Source: an uncultured Bacteroidia bacterium
GTDB taxonomy: Bacteria > Bacteroidota > Bacteroidia > Bacteroidales > F082
DNA: 64,000 bases
Direction of reading: 5' to 3'
Assembly (NCBI GenBank): GCA_902774295.1
Contig: CACYHP010000001.1
Span: 1,116,001 to 1,180,000 of the forward strand
Positions 18,230-25,783 of the stretch are shown piece after piece (positions within the stretch are counted from its first letter, which is position 1; each line of letters begins with the position of its first letter). The notes under the pieces were generated by a model. That model made no database searches, was not told the origin of the DNA, and saw only the letters and a list, made by a program, of their open reading frames with translations. Made by a program: the position numbers and the translations under genes.

Positions 18230-18382
18230 TCAATTCCCGGATTGAATCAGCTGAAGGCTCTCTTTGGAAAACGTGGAAAATGTAGTGAAACCGCCTGTAT
18301 ATTTAACGAGCAGCGACACAATGTAACGCAAAGCTCCTCCAAAGAAGCTGCCAGCGCCGATTATAAGGATGTTTTTTAGCAT
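18230..18382 (-). pseudogene. crcB (fluoride channel) remnant with internal deletion
   Basis: A 50-codon frame keeps the two most conserved parts of the CrcB/Fluc fluoride channel but not what lies between. It starts MLKNILIIGAGSFFGGALRY, the first membrane helix of CrcB. Residues 30-42 read GGFTTFSTFSKES, the signature that normally lies some 60 residues later. A stop follows at SGN, so the last helix is missing. An intact CrcB has about 120 residues and four helices. The product could not form a channel. It lies just upstream of the EamA gene. Confidence 0.7.
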
Positions 18383-18388
18383 AATCAT

Positions 18389-18484
18389 TCAGTGTTCTAA
18401 TGTCTTTTCTTGGTATATTCCTCTTTTACAATTTCGTAAGAATTCCGTGTAAATGCAATAATCACGGTAGTCCTCGATGTTCAT
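18389..18484 (-). pseudogene. Short gene stub, possibly of MmcQ/YjbR type
   Basis: A 31-codon frame that starts MNIEDYRDYC, which resembles the start of MmcQ/YjbR-family proteins, then loses similarity and stops. It has a proper TAATTTTG promoter upstream and is followed by the crcB remnant. The family assignment rests on about ten residues and is weak. Confidence 0.35.
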
Positions 18485-18502
18485 AATGCTTTTTTATTTC
18501 TG

Positions 18503-18510
18503 CAAAATTA
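18503..18510 (-). promoter_or_regulatory. Promoter -7 element (TAATTTTG), divergent pair, left
   Basis: Minus-strand TAATTTTG reading into the stubs and the EamA gene. It faces away from the TATCTTTG box at 18523. Confidence 0.5.
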
Positions 18511-18522
18511 CTTGTTTTTTCC

Positions 18523-18530
18523 TATCTTTG
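18523..18530 (+). promoter_or_regulatory. Promoter -7 element (TATCTTTG), divergent pair, right
   Basis: TATCTTTG ten bases before an ATG that opens only a GNAT-like stub. Confidence 0.5.
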
Positions 18531-18539
18531 CAAAAAAAT

Positions 18540-18662
18540 ATGACAATCCGAGATGCTATACCTTCAGATGCTACGTTTCTGGCCAAGTGCGTGATAGCCG
18601 GGATGCGCTCTTGCCGACTGTCCCATTCCCTAAAAAGGGGAAGTCTACATGAGAGGGCGTGA
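18540..18662 (+). pseudogene. N-terminal stub of a GNAT acetyltransferase
   Basis: The frame starts MTIRDAIPSDATFLAKCVI, typical of the first strand and helix of a GNAT N-acetyltransferase. After about residue 22 (AGM) the sequence becomes unrelated and stops at 40 residues. The rest of the roughly 150-residue domain, including the acetyl-CoA loop, is absent. Its promoter is intact. Confidence 0.5.
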
Positions 18663-18710
18663 CGCAGGTTGGTGATTTCCATGATGAAATTTTTTGCAAA
18701 TATAAATAAA

Positions 18711-18817
18711 AGTCGCTAGTCTTTAGTCGTTAGTCTTTAGTTTTTGACAAAAAAAGAAAGGCTGTCGCAAGACAGCCTTTCTAAGGTCTAAAGTCTAACG
18801 ACTAAAGACTAAAAACT
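18711..18817. repeat. Heptanucleotide repeats, TAGTCTT type, as an inverted repeat around the rpsA terminator
   Basis: The left array (18711-18741) has units TAGTCTT and TAGTCGT. The right array (18781-18817) has their complement and touches the rpsA stop codon. A 17-base stretch, TAGTCTTTAGTCGTTAG, in the left array is complementary to the right array, extending the terminator stem. Confidence 0.8.
18749..18781 (-). terminator. Intrinsic terminator of rpsA
   Basis: GAAAGGCTGTC / GACAGCCTTTC (18756-18766 and 18771-18781), GCAA loop, with a T run on the minus strand. Confidence 0.9.
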
Positions 18818-20651
18818 ATTCAGCCTTTCCGCCTTTTTCCTCTTTCTCGAGGTTTTCTTTCAATGTTGCGAGAACATCGAGGTCGCCGAGAGTTGTGCGC
18901 TCAACGTTGTCGTTGATCTGCTTCACAGCGCGCTTGGTGTTCTTTGCGGCTTTCTCCTTCTCAGCTGTTTCAGCTTCTGTTGCAGCGTTCTGCTTGTCTT
19001 CCCAGATGCGTGAGTGTGAGAGGATGATCTTCTTGTTTTCCTTCGAGAACTCGATGACCTTGAAATCCAAAGTCTCGTCAACCTTAGCGGTTGTGCCGTC
19101 TTCTTTCTTCAGGTGGCGGTTCGGGCAGAAGCCTTCAACACCGTATGGCAATGAGACGATGACGCCCTTGTCGCTTGTGCTGATGATTGTTCCCTGCTGG
19201 ATTGAACCGACTGTGAAGATGCTTTCGAAGACATCCCATGGGTTCTCTTCAAGCTGCTTGTGGCCGAGGCTCAAGCGGCGGATCTCCTGGTCAACGTCGA
19301 GGACCACGACATCGATCTTGTCACCGATCTTGGTGAACTCTGCCGGATGTTTGATCTTCTTCGACCAGCTGAGGTCTGAGATGTGAATCATACCGTCAAC
19401 GCCTTCTTCAAGTTCGACGAAGATGCCGAAGTTAGTGAAGTTGCGCACTGTGGCGGTGTGTTTTGAACCCTTTGGATAACGCTCCTGGATGTTCTCCCAT
19501 GGATCTGGGACGAGCTGTTTCATACCTAGGCTCATCTTGCGCTCTTCGCGGTCGAGTGTGAGGACCTTGGCTTCCACTTCGTCGCCAATCTTCAGGAAGT
19601 CCTGAGCTGTGCGGAGGTGCTGTGACCATGACATTTCTGAAACATGGATAAGACCTTCAACGCCTGGAGCGATCTCGATGAACGCGCCGTAGTCGGCGAG
19701 GACAACGACTTTACCCTTAACGACGTCACCAACTTTGAGGTTCGGGTCGAGAGCATCCCATGGATGTGGGGTGAGCTGCTTGAGACCGAGGGCGATGCGT
19801 TTCTTGCTGTCGTCGAAGTCGAGGATAACGACCTTGATCTGCTGGTCGAGTTGGACGATTTCCTTAGGATCGTTGATACGGCCCCATGAAAGGTCGGTGA
19901 TGTGGATAAGACCGTCAACACCGCCGAGGTCGATGAACACGCCGTAGTTGGTGATGTTCTTGACAACGCCTTCGAGAACCTGACCTTTTTCAAGCTTGCT
20001 GATGATTTCGCTCTTCTGCTGCTCGATTTCGTCCTCGATGAGGGCTTTGTGTGAAACGACCACATTCTTGTACTCCTGGTTGATCTTAACAACCTTGAAT
20101 TCCATTGTGCTGTTGACGAATACGTCATAGTCGCGGATAGGTTTGACATCGATCTGTGAACCTGGCAAGAATGCCTCGATGCCGAACACGTCGACGATCA
20201 AGCCGCCTTTTGTACGGCTCTTGACGAAGCCGCGGACGATCTCCTGGCTGTCGTAAGCCTCGTTGACGCGGTCCCATGACTTGAGAAGGCGAGCCTTCTT
20301 GTGTGAAAGGATGAGCTGGCCGTTGATACCTTCCTGGTTCTCCACGTAGACTTCGATTTTGTCACCCACCTTAAGGTCTGGGTTGTGACGGAATTCTGAA
20401 ATCGGAATAACACCATCTGATTTGAATCCGATGTTGACGACGACTTCGCGTGAAGTCTTTGCGACAACTGTTCCTTCGATAACTTCGTGATCGCCGATCT
20501 GGCTCATTGTCTTCTCGTACATGGCTTCCATGCGTGCGCGGTCTTCAGCTTTGTAGCTGTCGTGTTTCTTAGCGTCGCTGCTCCAGTCGAAGTCTTCTGA
20601 TGGAACCGGTTTCACTTTCTGGATTTTTTCGGTGTTTTCTAATTCGCTCAT
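18816..20651 (-). CDS. rpsA: 30S ribosomal protein S1
   Basis: RNA-binding protein that recruits mRNA to the 30S subunit. In Bacteroidota, which mostly lack Shine-Dalgarno sequences, it is central to initiation. The 611 residues contain six S1 (OB-fold) repeats, for example EGVVKNITNYGVFIDLGGVDGLIH and TVRNFTNFGIFVELEEGVDG, with an acidic N-terminal extension and a lysine/glutamate-rich tail. Its TATCTTTG promoter lies about 140 bases upstream, which leaves a long leader that could carry autoregulatory structure. The stop codon abuts a heptanucleotide array. Confidence 0.95.
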   Translation of the reverse strand: MSELENTEKIQKVKPVPSEDFDWSSDAKKHDSYKAEDRARMEAMYEKTMSQIGDHEVIEGTVVAKTSREVVVNIGFKSDGVIPISEFRHNPDLKVGDKIEVYVENQEGINGQLILSHKKARLLKSWDRVNEAYDSQEIVRGFVKSRTKGGLIVDVFGIEAFLPGSQIDVKPIRDYDVFVNSTMEFKVVKINQEYKNVVVSHKALIEDEIEQQKSEIISKLEKGQVLEGVVKNITNYGVFIDLGGVDGLIHITDLSWGRINDPKEIVQLDQQIKVVILDFDDSKKRIALGLKQLTPHPWDALDPNLKVGDVVKGKVVVLADYGAFIEIAPGVEGLIHVSEMSWSQHLRTAQDFLKIGDEVEAKVLTLDREERKMSLGMKQLVPDPWENIQERYPKGSKHTATVRNFTNFGIFVELEEGVDGMIHISDLSWSKKIKHPAEFTKIGDKIDVVVLDVDQEIRRLSLGHKQLEENPWDVFESIFTVGSIQQGTIISTSDKGVIVSLPYGVEGFCPNRHLKKEDGTTAKVDETLDFKVIEFSKENKKIILSHSRIWEDKQNAATEAETAEKEKAAKNTKRAVKQINDNVERTTLGDLDVLATLKENLEKEEKGGKAE

Positions 20652-20787
20652 TATTTTTTTTAAAAATTGTACCCGACGGCTCTTCCGAATTGGGCAATCG
20701 AGGATTGTTAAACTTTATTTTTCCATTTCAAGTCATTGATTTTCAATTACAAAAACCAATTCCGGAATAAGGCTCGAAAATGGACTG

Positions 20788-20795
20788 CAAAGATA
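20788..20795 (-). promoter_or_regulatory. Promoter -7 element (TATCTTTG) for rpsA
   Basis: Minus-strand TATCTTTG, 137 bases before the rpsA ATG. The leader between holds a 10-bp palindrome ATTCCGGAAT but no recognised riboswitch. Confidence 0.55.
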
Positions 20796-20873
20796 CACAA
20801 AAAATTGACTATTTGTCAACTTTTTTTAAAATATTTTTTTGATAATCTTGATGTTAGAACATAAAATAATGTT

Positions 20874-20881
20874 TATCTTTG
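20874..20881 (+). promoter_or_regulatory. Promoter -7 element (TATCTTTG) for the DUF1016 gene
   Basis: TATCTTTG 49 bases before the ATG at 20930. Confidence 0.55.
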
Positions 20882-20929
20882 CAAGCAAGATACTGAAAAG
20901 TTTGTGGAACTTTTTAACTTAATTAAATT

Positions 20930-21679
20930 ATGGATAATAATATTCAAAAAAATGCGTCTCAAGAAGAGGCTCTTTACAAAGATGTATGTGGCATAATTGA
21001 TGGCGTTCGCCGCCGTGTCGCGACCTATATGAATGCCGAAGTTTGCATGACCAATTGGTATATCGGCAAACGAATTAAGGATGATGTGCTTTATAATCAG
21101 AGGGCTGATTATGGTAAGCAAATCCTTAAGAATCTTTCTGTTAAGTTACAAGAAAAATATGGGAATGGCTGGAGTTACTACAAGTTGCAACATTGTGTAC
21201 GCGCTGCGTACACTTTTTCGGAAGAAGAAATAGGATACGCAGTGCGTATCCAATTGACGTGGACTCTCGGTTCAGATTTTACTTTTGTTGCTCGGCAAAA
21301 ACGTATAACGGTTGATTCTATTGATTATAAACTAGATTTGTTGTTTTTCCATCGCGAGCTTCGCCGACTTGTTGCCATCGATTTGAAATTGGGCAAGTTT
21401 AAACCTGAATACGAAGGGCAGATGCTTTTATATTTAAGGTATCTCAATAAAAATGAGCGAAAAGAGTGGGAAGAATCGCCAATCGGATTGATTCTATGCT
21501 CCGAAGGCAATACTGAACACGTTGAGTATCTGATGCTTGACAAGAATAGCCCAATTAAAGTTGCGCAATATTACACCCAGCTACTCGACAAAAAACTCTT
21601 GGCTGAAAAATTCAAGAAAGCTATTGCAATTGCCAAAGAAAACTATCAAGAGAGAAAAATGAATAAAGAAATTGATTGA
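20930..21679 (+). CDS. DUF1016/YhcG PDDEXK nuclease, internally deleted
   Basis: YhcG-type proteins join an N-terminal DUF1016 DNA-binding half to a C-terminal PDDEXK nuclease domain and are found with mobile elements and restriction systems. This copy has 249 residues against roughly 340 in full-length members. The N-terminal half ends at VRIQLTWT. In the family this motif is followed by about 80-90 residues (the rest of the winged-helix region and the linker). Here it is joined in frame to LGSDFTFVARQKRI, the start of the nuclease domain. The nuclease residues are kept: DLLFFHR, then VAIDLKLGKFKPEYEGQM. The deletion probably abolishes normal function, but the frame is open. It is the first gene of accessory island 1. 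Confidence 0.75.
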   Translation: MDNNIQKNASQEEALYKDVCGIIDGVRRRVATYMNAEVCMTNWYIGKRIKDDVLYNQRADYGKQILKNLSVKLQEKYGNGWSYYKLQHCVRAAYTFSEEEIGYAVRIQLTWTLGSDFTFVARQKRITVDSIDYKLDLLFFHRELRRLVAIDLKLGKFKPEYEGQMLLYLRYLNKNERKEWEESPIGLILCSEGNTEHVEYLMLDKNSPIKVAQYYTQLLDKKLLAEKFKKAIAIAKENYQERKMNKEID

Positions 21680-21782
21680 TTATGTTCCGACGATAAAGAT
21701 GTATTATTTGGAGCAGAAATTTTCACATTTGAAGGAGATTGAGTGGCCAGAATCCCTTTAAAATAAGCAGTTTGCAGAGATA

Positions 21783-22001
21783 GACCATTTTGCGGACGTC
21801 AGCAAAATGGTCTTGCAATTTGAATAGTTGTTCTGTATCATCTTGCTGACGCCAGCAACATGATAATGTAAGCACAAACACCTTGTTTTACAGAAGATTA
21901 GCCGAGTTGGTAACAATCGTTACCAACTGAAAATTAGTGTTCTGAGATGGTTACATTATGTAACCGACTGAAACTTATTGAAAGCGTGACGTTTTGTCAC
22001 G
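21783..22001. repeat. Row of five distinct hairpins
   Basis: In this 411-base gap (21680-22090) five stem-loops follow one another. Arms: 21783-21793/21802-21812 (11 bp, GACCATTTTGC); 21837-21848/21853-21864 (11 of 12, ATCATCTTGCTG); 21906-21914/21919-21927 (9 bp, GTTGGTAAC); 21949-21955/21959-21965 (7 bp, GGTTACA); 21985-21990/21996-22001 (6 bp, CGTGAC). The first two share the core GACGYCAGCAA. The others are unrelated in sequence. No gene was found here; short frames are interrupted by stops. Confidence 0.75.
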
Positions 22002-22059
22002 GGTTGAAAAATGTTGAAAACTTAACAAAAAATAACTTGTTTATATTTTTGCTTTAGAC

Positions 22060-22067
22060 TACCTTTG
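22060..22067 (+). promoter_or_regulatory. Promoter -7 element (TACCTTTG) for the WG-repeat gene
   Basis: TACCTTTG 24 bases before the ATG at 22091. Confidence 0.5.
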
Positions 22068-22090
22068 CAAAGTTAATAATATAAAAGTTT

Positions 22091-23323
22091 ATGGGCTCAA
22101 TTCTTAAAATTATAGTTGATAAATCGTGTCAAATATATTGTGATCAAGAGTTTAAAGGTAATGCTCAACCAAATATTATGTTTCGATTGGAATTACGAAA
22201 AGGAGTATACCTTATAGAATTCAAAGATAATGAAACAATACTTTTGTCACAGGATTACGAAATGAAAACTAATGATGAAGAAGATTTGTTGAAGGTCTCA
22301 CTATTTGATAGTGATAATATCGATAAAAAAGAACAAGAGTATAAAAGAATAGCTTCGTTGAATGTTGGCTTTTATGCCGACTTTGATGGATTATGGCTGG
22401 AAAATCAAGATACAAAAGAGAAAAGACTAATTACATATAACATTCCAGAATATAGTGGATTTGATAAATGTGGATTACAATATGTAAATCTTGGAGGTGA
22501 GGCATTCTGGGACTATGATGATGGAGTTATATCTACGGTTTATGCTCCATATACACATTATTGTGCTTATAAAGGTGGAAAATTTGGATGTATAAACAAA
22601 CTAGGAGACGTACAAATTCCAATAATATATGACTCTCCAATTTATTTTTATGGCCCCAAAATAACGATTGCAAAAATTAATGAGAAGACTTACTTTATCG
22701 ATAAATGGAATCAGATAAAATTTGAAAATATATACGAAGAAATTCCAGACGACACGCCTTTTATAGATAACACATGTATTGTTGCCAATAAAAACGGCGA
22801 GATGGGCATTATTGATGATGAAGGAAAAGTAATAATACCATTGGTATATAAAAAGATTGAGAGAGTCGGTGGCTATTTTATATTTCACATTAATGATCAT
22901 AATACCTCTACCGTATCTATAAAAAGCATTGAAAATGTTACAAATAATGAAGGTGAGACTAGATCGACACATGAAATAAATACTCTTCTCAATCAAGGAT
23001 TATTTCAAGATGCTTTTCTTCAAGCTAAAAAGGAGATGGAAAAAAGTCTCGATTTTCTCCATTATTGGCTAATCGAGAATTATGATATGTATGACAAACA
23101 CAAGGATAATGACCCTGAAGTTGACGATACGGCTGGTGTTTGGTTTGATGGATTTGTAAATAGTAGTACGGCAAATCTATTTCCGTCAATGAATAATCTT
23201 ATTAAGGTAATAACTGGAATCATAAAAAATATGGATTCAGTAGATCCTTCGTGTTATTATGACGCAGAACTAGAAGAAATTAGAGACACTATAGATGAAT
23301 TGTTGCCTGATGAAGATGAATAA
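22091..23323 (+). CDS. WG-repeat protein, AT-rich accessory gene
   Basis: A 410-residue acidic protein without signal peptide. Two clear WG-type repeats are present: KGGKFGCINKLGDVQIPIIYD (about residue 160) and NKNGEMGIIDDEGKVIIPLVY (about residue 234). The N-terminal 60 residues look like a small beta domain (ILKIIVDKSCQIYCDQEFKG). The C-terminal third is helical and very acidic, ending LLPDEDE. WG repeats are found in proteins of varied and mostly unknown function. Base composition is much more AT-rich than in the neighbouring core genes, which suggests transfer. It overlaps the following secreted-protein gene and probably forms an operon with it. Confidence 0.7.
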   Translation: MGSILKIIVDKSCQIYCDQEFKGNAQPNIMFRLELRKGVYLIEFKDNETILLSQDYEMKTNDEEDLLKVSLFDSDNIDKKEQEYKRIASLNVGFYADFDGLWLENQDTKEKRLITYNIPEYSGFDKCGLQYVNLGGEAFWDYDDGVISTVYAPYTHYCAYKGGKFGCINKLGDVQIPIIYDSPIYFYGPKITIAKINEKTYFIDKWNQIKFENIYEEIPDDTPFIDNTCIVANKNGEMGIIDDEGKVIIPLVYKKIERVGGYFIFHINDHNTSTVSIKSIENVTNNEGETRSTHEINTLLNQGLFQDAFLQAKKEMEKSLDFLHYWLIENYDMYDKHKDNDPEVDDTAGVWFDGFVNSSTANLFPSMNNLIKVITGIIKNMDSVDPSCYYDAELEEIRDTIDELLPDEDE

Positions 23324-24014
23324 ATGTTTGTTCGTCATATTATTTACGATACTGACATTCACTGGCTTTACACAAAGTATTGAAAAATGGTTCGTTTACA
23401 ACAAACCTATCAATGGCTATGATGTCAAAATCCATTGGCTGGGCGATAAATCACAAGGTTATTGGGGAACAGCAAGTTTTTATTTTACAAAAGGCGGAAA
23501 AACAAAAGTTTTAACACAATTGGTTGATTTGGATGGCTGGTTTGATGACGAAACGCTTAATAATAGTCCGGATACAATCGTTTTGAATCAATATTATAAC
23601 AAATCCATGCAATCTTATTTGGATTGGCGTACTTTTGTCAGGTTCGGAGATTATAATTTTGATGGAGATGATGAACTCGTAATTTGTGATAGCCCCAAAC
23701 CTTGGAAAGGAGACGTTGCTGAGCGTTGGCTGGATTGTGAGAATTATACATTTTACAAGGATTTCCCTGAGGGTTTTGTTCAAATTAATAATGTGCCGTT
23801 TTATAGATTATCCACGGAAACCTGTCGGATGTATTATGATTTTGATTTGAAAAACAAAACACTAGTTCTGGTTACAAGCGGTGGCGCATGTTGTTATACT
23901 TCAACGAAGTATTATTTTAAGGAAGGTCAGCCGTATAAAAGTATGGAGATAAGACATGAAGAGTTGGCTGATAAGGTTGTTAATGATACTACAATTCATA
24001 TATTCCGTCATTGA
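23310..24014 (+). CDS. Secreted protein with XAC2610-like beta-propeller region
   Basis: A 234-residue exported protein: MKMNKCLFVILFTILTFTGFTQ is a signal peptide probably cleaved after Gln. The mature part carries FGDYNFDGDDELVICD (calcium-binding-like D-x-N-x-D-G-x-D loop, about residues 120-135) and the segment GGACCYTSTKYYFKEG near residue 200. This resembles the XAC2610/VCBS-like family of periplasmic proteins; the match is by eye and moderate. The gene overlaps the end of the WG-repeat gene by about 14 bases. The exact start among three close ATG codons (23295, 23310, 23316) is uncertain. Confidence 0.6.
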   Translation: MKMNKCLFVILFTILTFTGFTQSIEKWFVYNKPINGYDVKIHWLGDKSQGYWGTASFYFTKGGKTKVLTQLVDLDGWFDDETLNNSPDTIVLNQYYNKSMQSYLDWRTFVRFGDYNFDGDDELVICDSPKPWKGDVAERWLDCENYTFYKDFPEGFVQINNVPFYRLSTETCRMYYDFDLKNKTLVLVTSGGACCYTSTKYYFKEGQPYKSMEIRHEELADKVVNDTTIHIFRH

Positions 24015-24136
24015 ATGTAACCATATCTTCATTATAAACCTTTCGCTTTTCATTTTTTTTATATCTTTGCCAAAATTTAAAACATATTTTGTGACAAATG
24101 AACTAACAATCAAAACACGAAGCCTTTTGATAACCG

Positions 24137-24275
24137 GGACAATTTTTCGGCCTGAAAGGCCATAAGCCGTAAGGCAGGGGCAACGCCCCTAATGGACAAA
24201 CGGTAATTGGAATGGAATGGCCGCCCCGAAGGGGCAACAGCCGTTAGCCCCAGGGCAACGCTTGGGGCGTAATGG
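24137..24275. repeat. GC-rich REP-like palindromes next to a Y1 transposase remnant
   Basis: In an otherwise AT-rich 306-base gap there are several short palindromes: TTTCGGCCTGAAAGGCC, AGGGGCAACGCCCCT, GCCGCCCCGAAGGGGC and GCCCCAGGGCAACGCTTGGGGC. They are separated by short linkers with AATGGA and TAATGG. This pattern is known for REP sequences mobilised by Y1 (RAYT) transposases, and such a remnant follows at 24321. Confidence 0.65.
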
Positions 24276-24320
24276 GAACACAAATAATAAGAAACAATAT
24301 ATAACAAAAAAATCAAAATT

Positions 24321-24647
24321 ATGTCACAATCATTATCCAAAATTTATTTACACATAGTATTCCACGTGAAAAACACGAGCCCGAGAATAGAGGAGGAGCA
24401 TTGGGAACGGGTGCACAATTATATCGGCGGACTCGTTAATACTACGGGGTGCCATGTTTTGCGCGTCGGTGGAGTTGAAAACCATGTTCACGTGTTGTTG
24501 ATGTTTTCAAAAACGGAGACGGTTGCACATGTTGTTGAGGAGATGAAACGTAATAGCAGCCGATGGATTAAAACTATGCCCCTTCGGGGCGCTGGCTCAT
24601 CTGCGAAATCTCTCGCTTTAGCGAGTAAATCAATTGTGGAAGAATAG
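24321..24647 (+). pseudogene. IS200/Y1 (RAYT-like) transposase, 3' part lost
   Basis: The 108-residue frame starts MSQSLSKIYLHIVFHVKN and has the metal-binding HUH motif HVH in VENHVHVLLMF (about residues 54-58), as in Y1 single-strand transposases. Similarity stops after RNSSRWIKTM (residue 86). The continuation PLRGAGSSAKSLALASK is encoded by a REP-like palindrome (GCCCCTTCGGGGC) and a second hairpin (CTCGCTTTAGCGAG), which have replaced the 3' part with the catalytic tyrosine. The enzyme is therefore inactive. Confidence 0.8.
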
Positions 24648-24688
24648 AAAAAATCTGTGCTATCTGTGTAATCTGCGAGAAAAAATAC

Positions 24689-24696
24689 TATCTTTG
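24689..24696 (+). promoter_or_regulatory. Promoter -7 element (TATCTTTG) for ychF-idi
   Basis: TATCTTTG 17 bases before the ychF ATG. Confidence 0.65.
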
Positions 24697-24712
24697 CCAA
24701 AAATTTATTTTT

Positions 24713-25780
24713 ATGGCACTAAACTGCGGAATTATCGGACTTTCCAACACTGGAAAAACAACCATATTTAATTGTATATCAAACACTAAGGCGGAAATTG
24801 GATTCGCTACGAAATCGAATATAGGTATGTGCGAGGTGCGCGACGAACGCCTCAAACTCATCGACAATATCTCACATTCGAAGCGTATCGTGCCAGCCAC
24901 TGTCGAAATCGTCGACCTTCCGGGTTTGAGCAAGGGTGGCCAGGGTGTCGGTAACAAACTCCTCGCCGAGGTGCAGACCGTCGACGCTCTTATCCATGTG
25001 TTGCGCTGCTTCGATGACCCGAATATCCCTCACAGTGAGGGCAGCATCGACCCGGTGCGCGATATGGAACTCGTTGACCTCGAGCTTCAGGTGCGCGACC
25101 TCGACCTCGTGACACGTAAACTGCAACGCGTTGAGAAACTGCTCAAAAACGGCGACAAAGACAACAAACGCGCTTTCGAGGTTCTCACGATATACAAAGA
25201 ATGTCTCGAGAACATGCAGAACGCCCGCACCGTCAACGTGCCTGAGGAAGATAAGAAGTATATCCAAGATATTCAGCTGCTTACGGTCAAGCCGATAATG
25301 TACGTCTGCAACGTCGACGACGCTTCGGCACTTACCGGAAACAAATACACAGAGGCTGTGAAAGCCGCTCTTCATGGCGAAGATATGATTATCCTTGCCG
25401 GAAAACTCGAGTCGGAGATCGCCGAACTCGACGAGGCTGACCGCGCTCTGTTTATGGAAGATGCAGGATTGACTGAACCAGGCGTCAACAAGCTCGTGCG
25501 CCTCGCATACAGCACATTGAAGCTGCAGTCGTTCTTCACAACAGGTCCTGATGAGACTCGTGCCTGGACCATCCACGTGGGCGACACCGCTCCTGAGGCT
25601 GCCGGCGTGATCCACAGCGACCTACAGCGTGGCTTCATCCGCGCCGAGGTGATGAGCTGCGACGATTTCCTGCACTATGGCTCAGAGCAGGCTGTCAAGG
25701 AAGCCGGAAAATTCGCCGTCGAAGGAAAGAATTACGTGGTGAAGGACGGTGATATCATCAATATCAGATTCAACGTGTAG
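24713..25780 (+). CDS. ychF: Redox-regulated ATPase YchF (Obg-like)
   Basis: Cytosolic P-loop NTPase of the Obg family that prefers ATP and associates with ribosomes. The 355 residues start with the P loop GLSNTGKTTIFN (slightly diverged from GLPNVGKST), continue with VDLPGLSKGGQGVGN (switch II), have the altered specificity motif VCNVDD, and end with the TGS-like domain and the invariant FNV. It is co-transcribed with idi, three bases downstream. Confidence 0.95.
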   Translation: MALNCGIIGLSNTGKTTIFNCISNTKAEIGFATKSNIGMCEVRDERLKLIDNISHSKRIVPATVEIVDLPGLSKGGQGVGNKLLAEVQTVDALIHVLRCFDDPNIPHSEGSIDPVRDMELVDLELQVRDLDLVTRKLQRVEKLLKNGDKDNKRAFEVLTIYKECLENMQNARTVNVPEEDKKYIQDIQLLTVKPIMYVCNVDDASALTGNKYTEAVKAALHGEDMIILAGKLESEIAELDEADRALFMEDAGLTEPGVNKLVRLAYSTLKLQSFFTTGPDETRAWTIHVGDTAPEAAGVIHSDLQRGFIRAEVMSCDDFLHYGSEQAVKEAGKFAVEGKNYVVKDGDIINIRFNV

Positions 25781-25783
25781 CTT

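Noticed and set aside
18494..18682. Minus-strand frame starting MEITNLRHAL with a TATATTTG box upstream
   Set aside because: It overlaps the GNAT stub and both divergent promoters. Only the first residues look natural, so it was not called, though it may be another gene stub.
21770..21830. Frame reading QFAEIDHFADVSKMVLQFE, reminiscent of DinD-like proteins
   Set aside because: The similarity is limited to about ten residues encoded by the arms of a palindrome, and stops surround it. It is better described as a hairpin.
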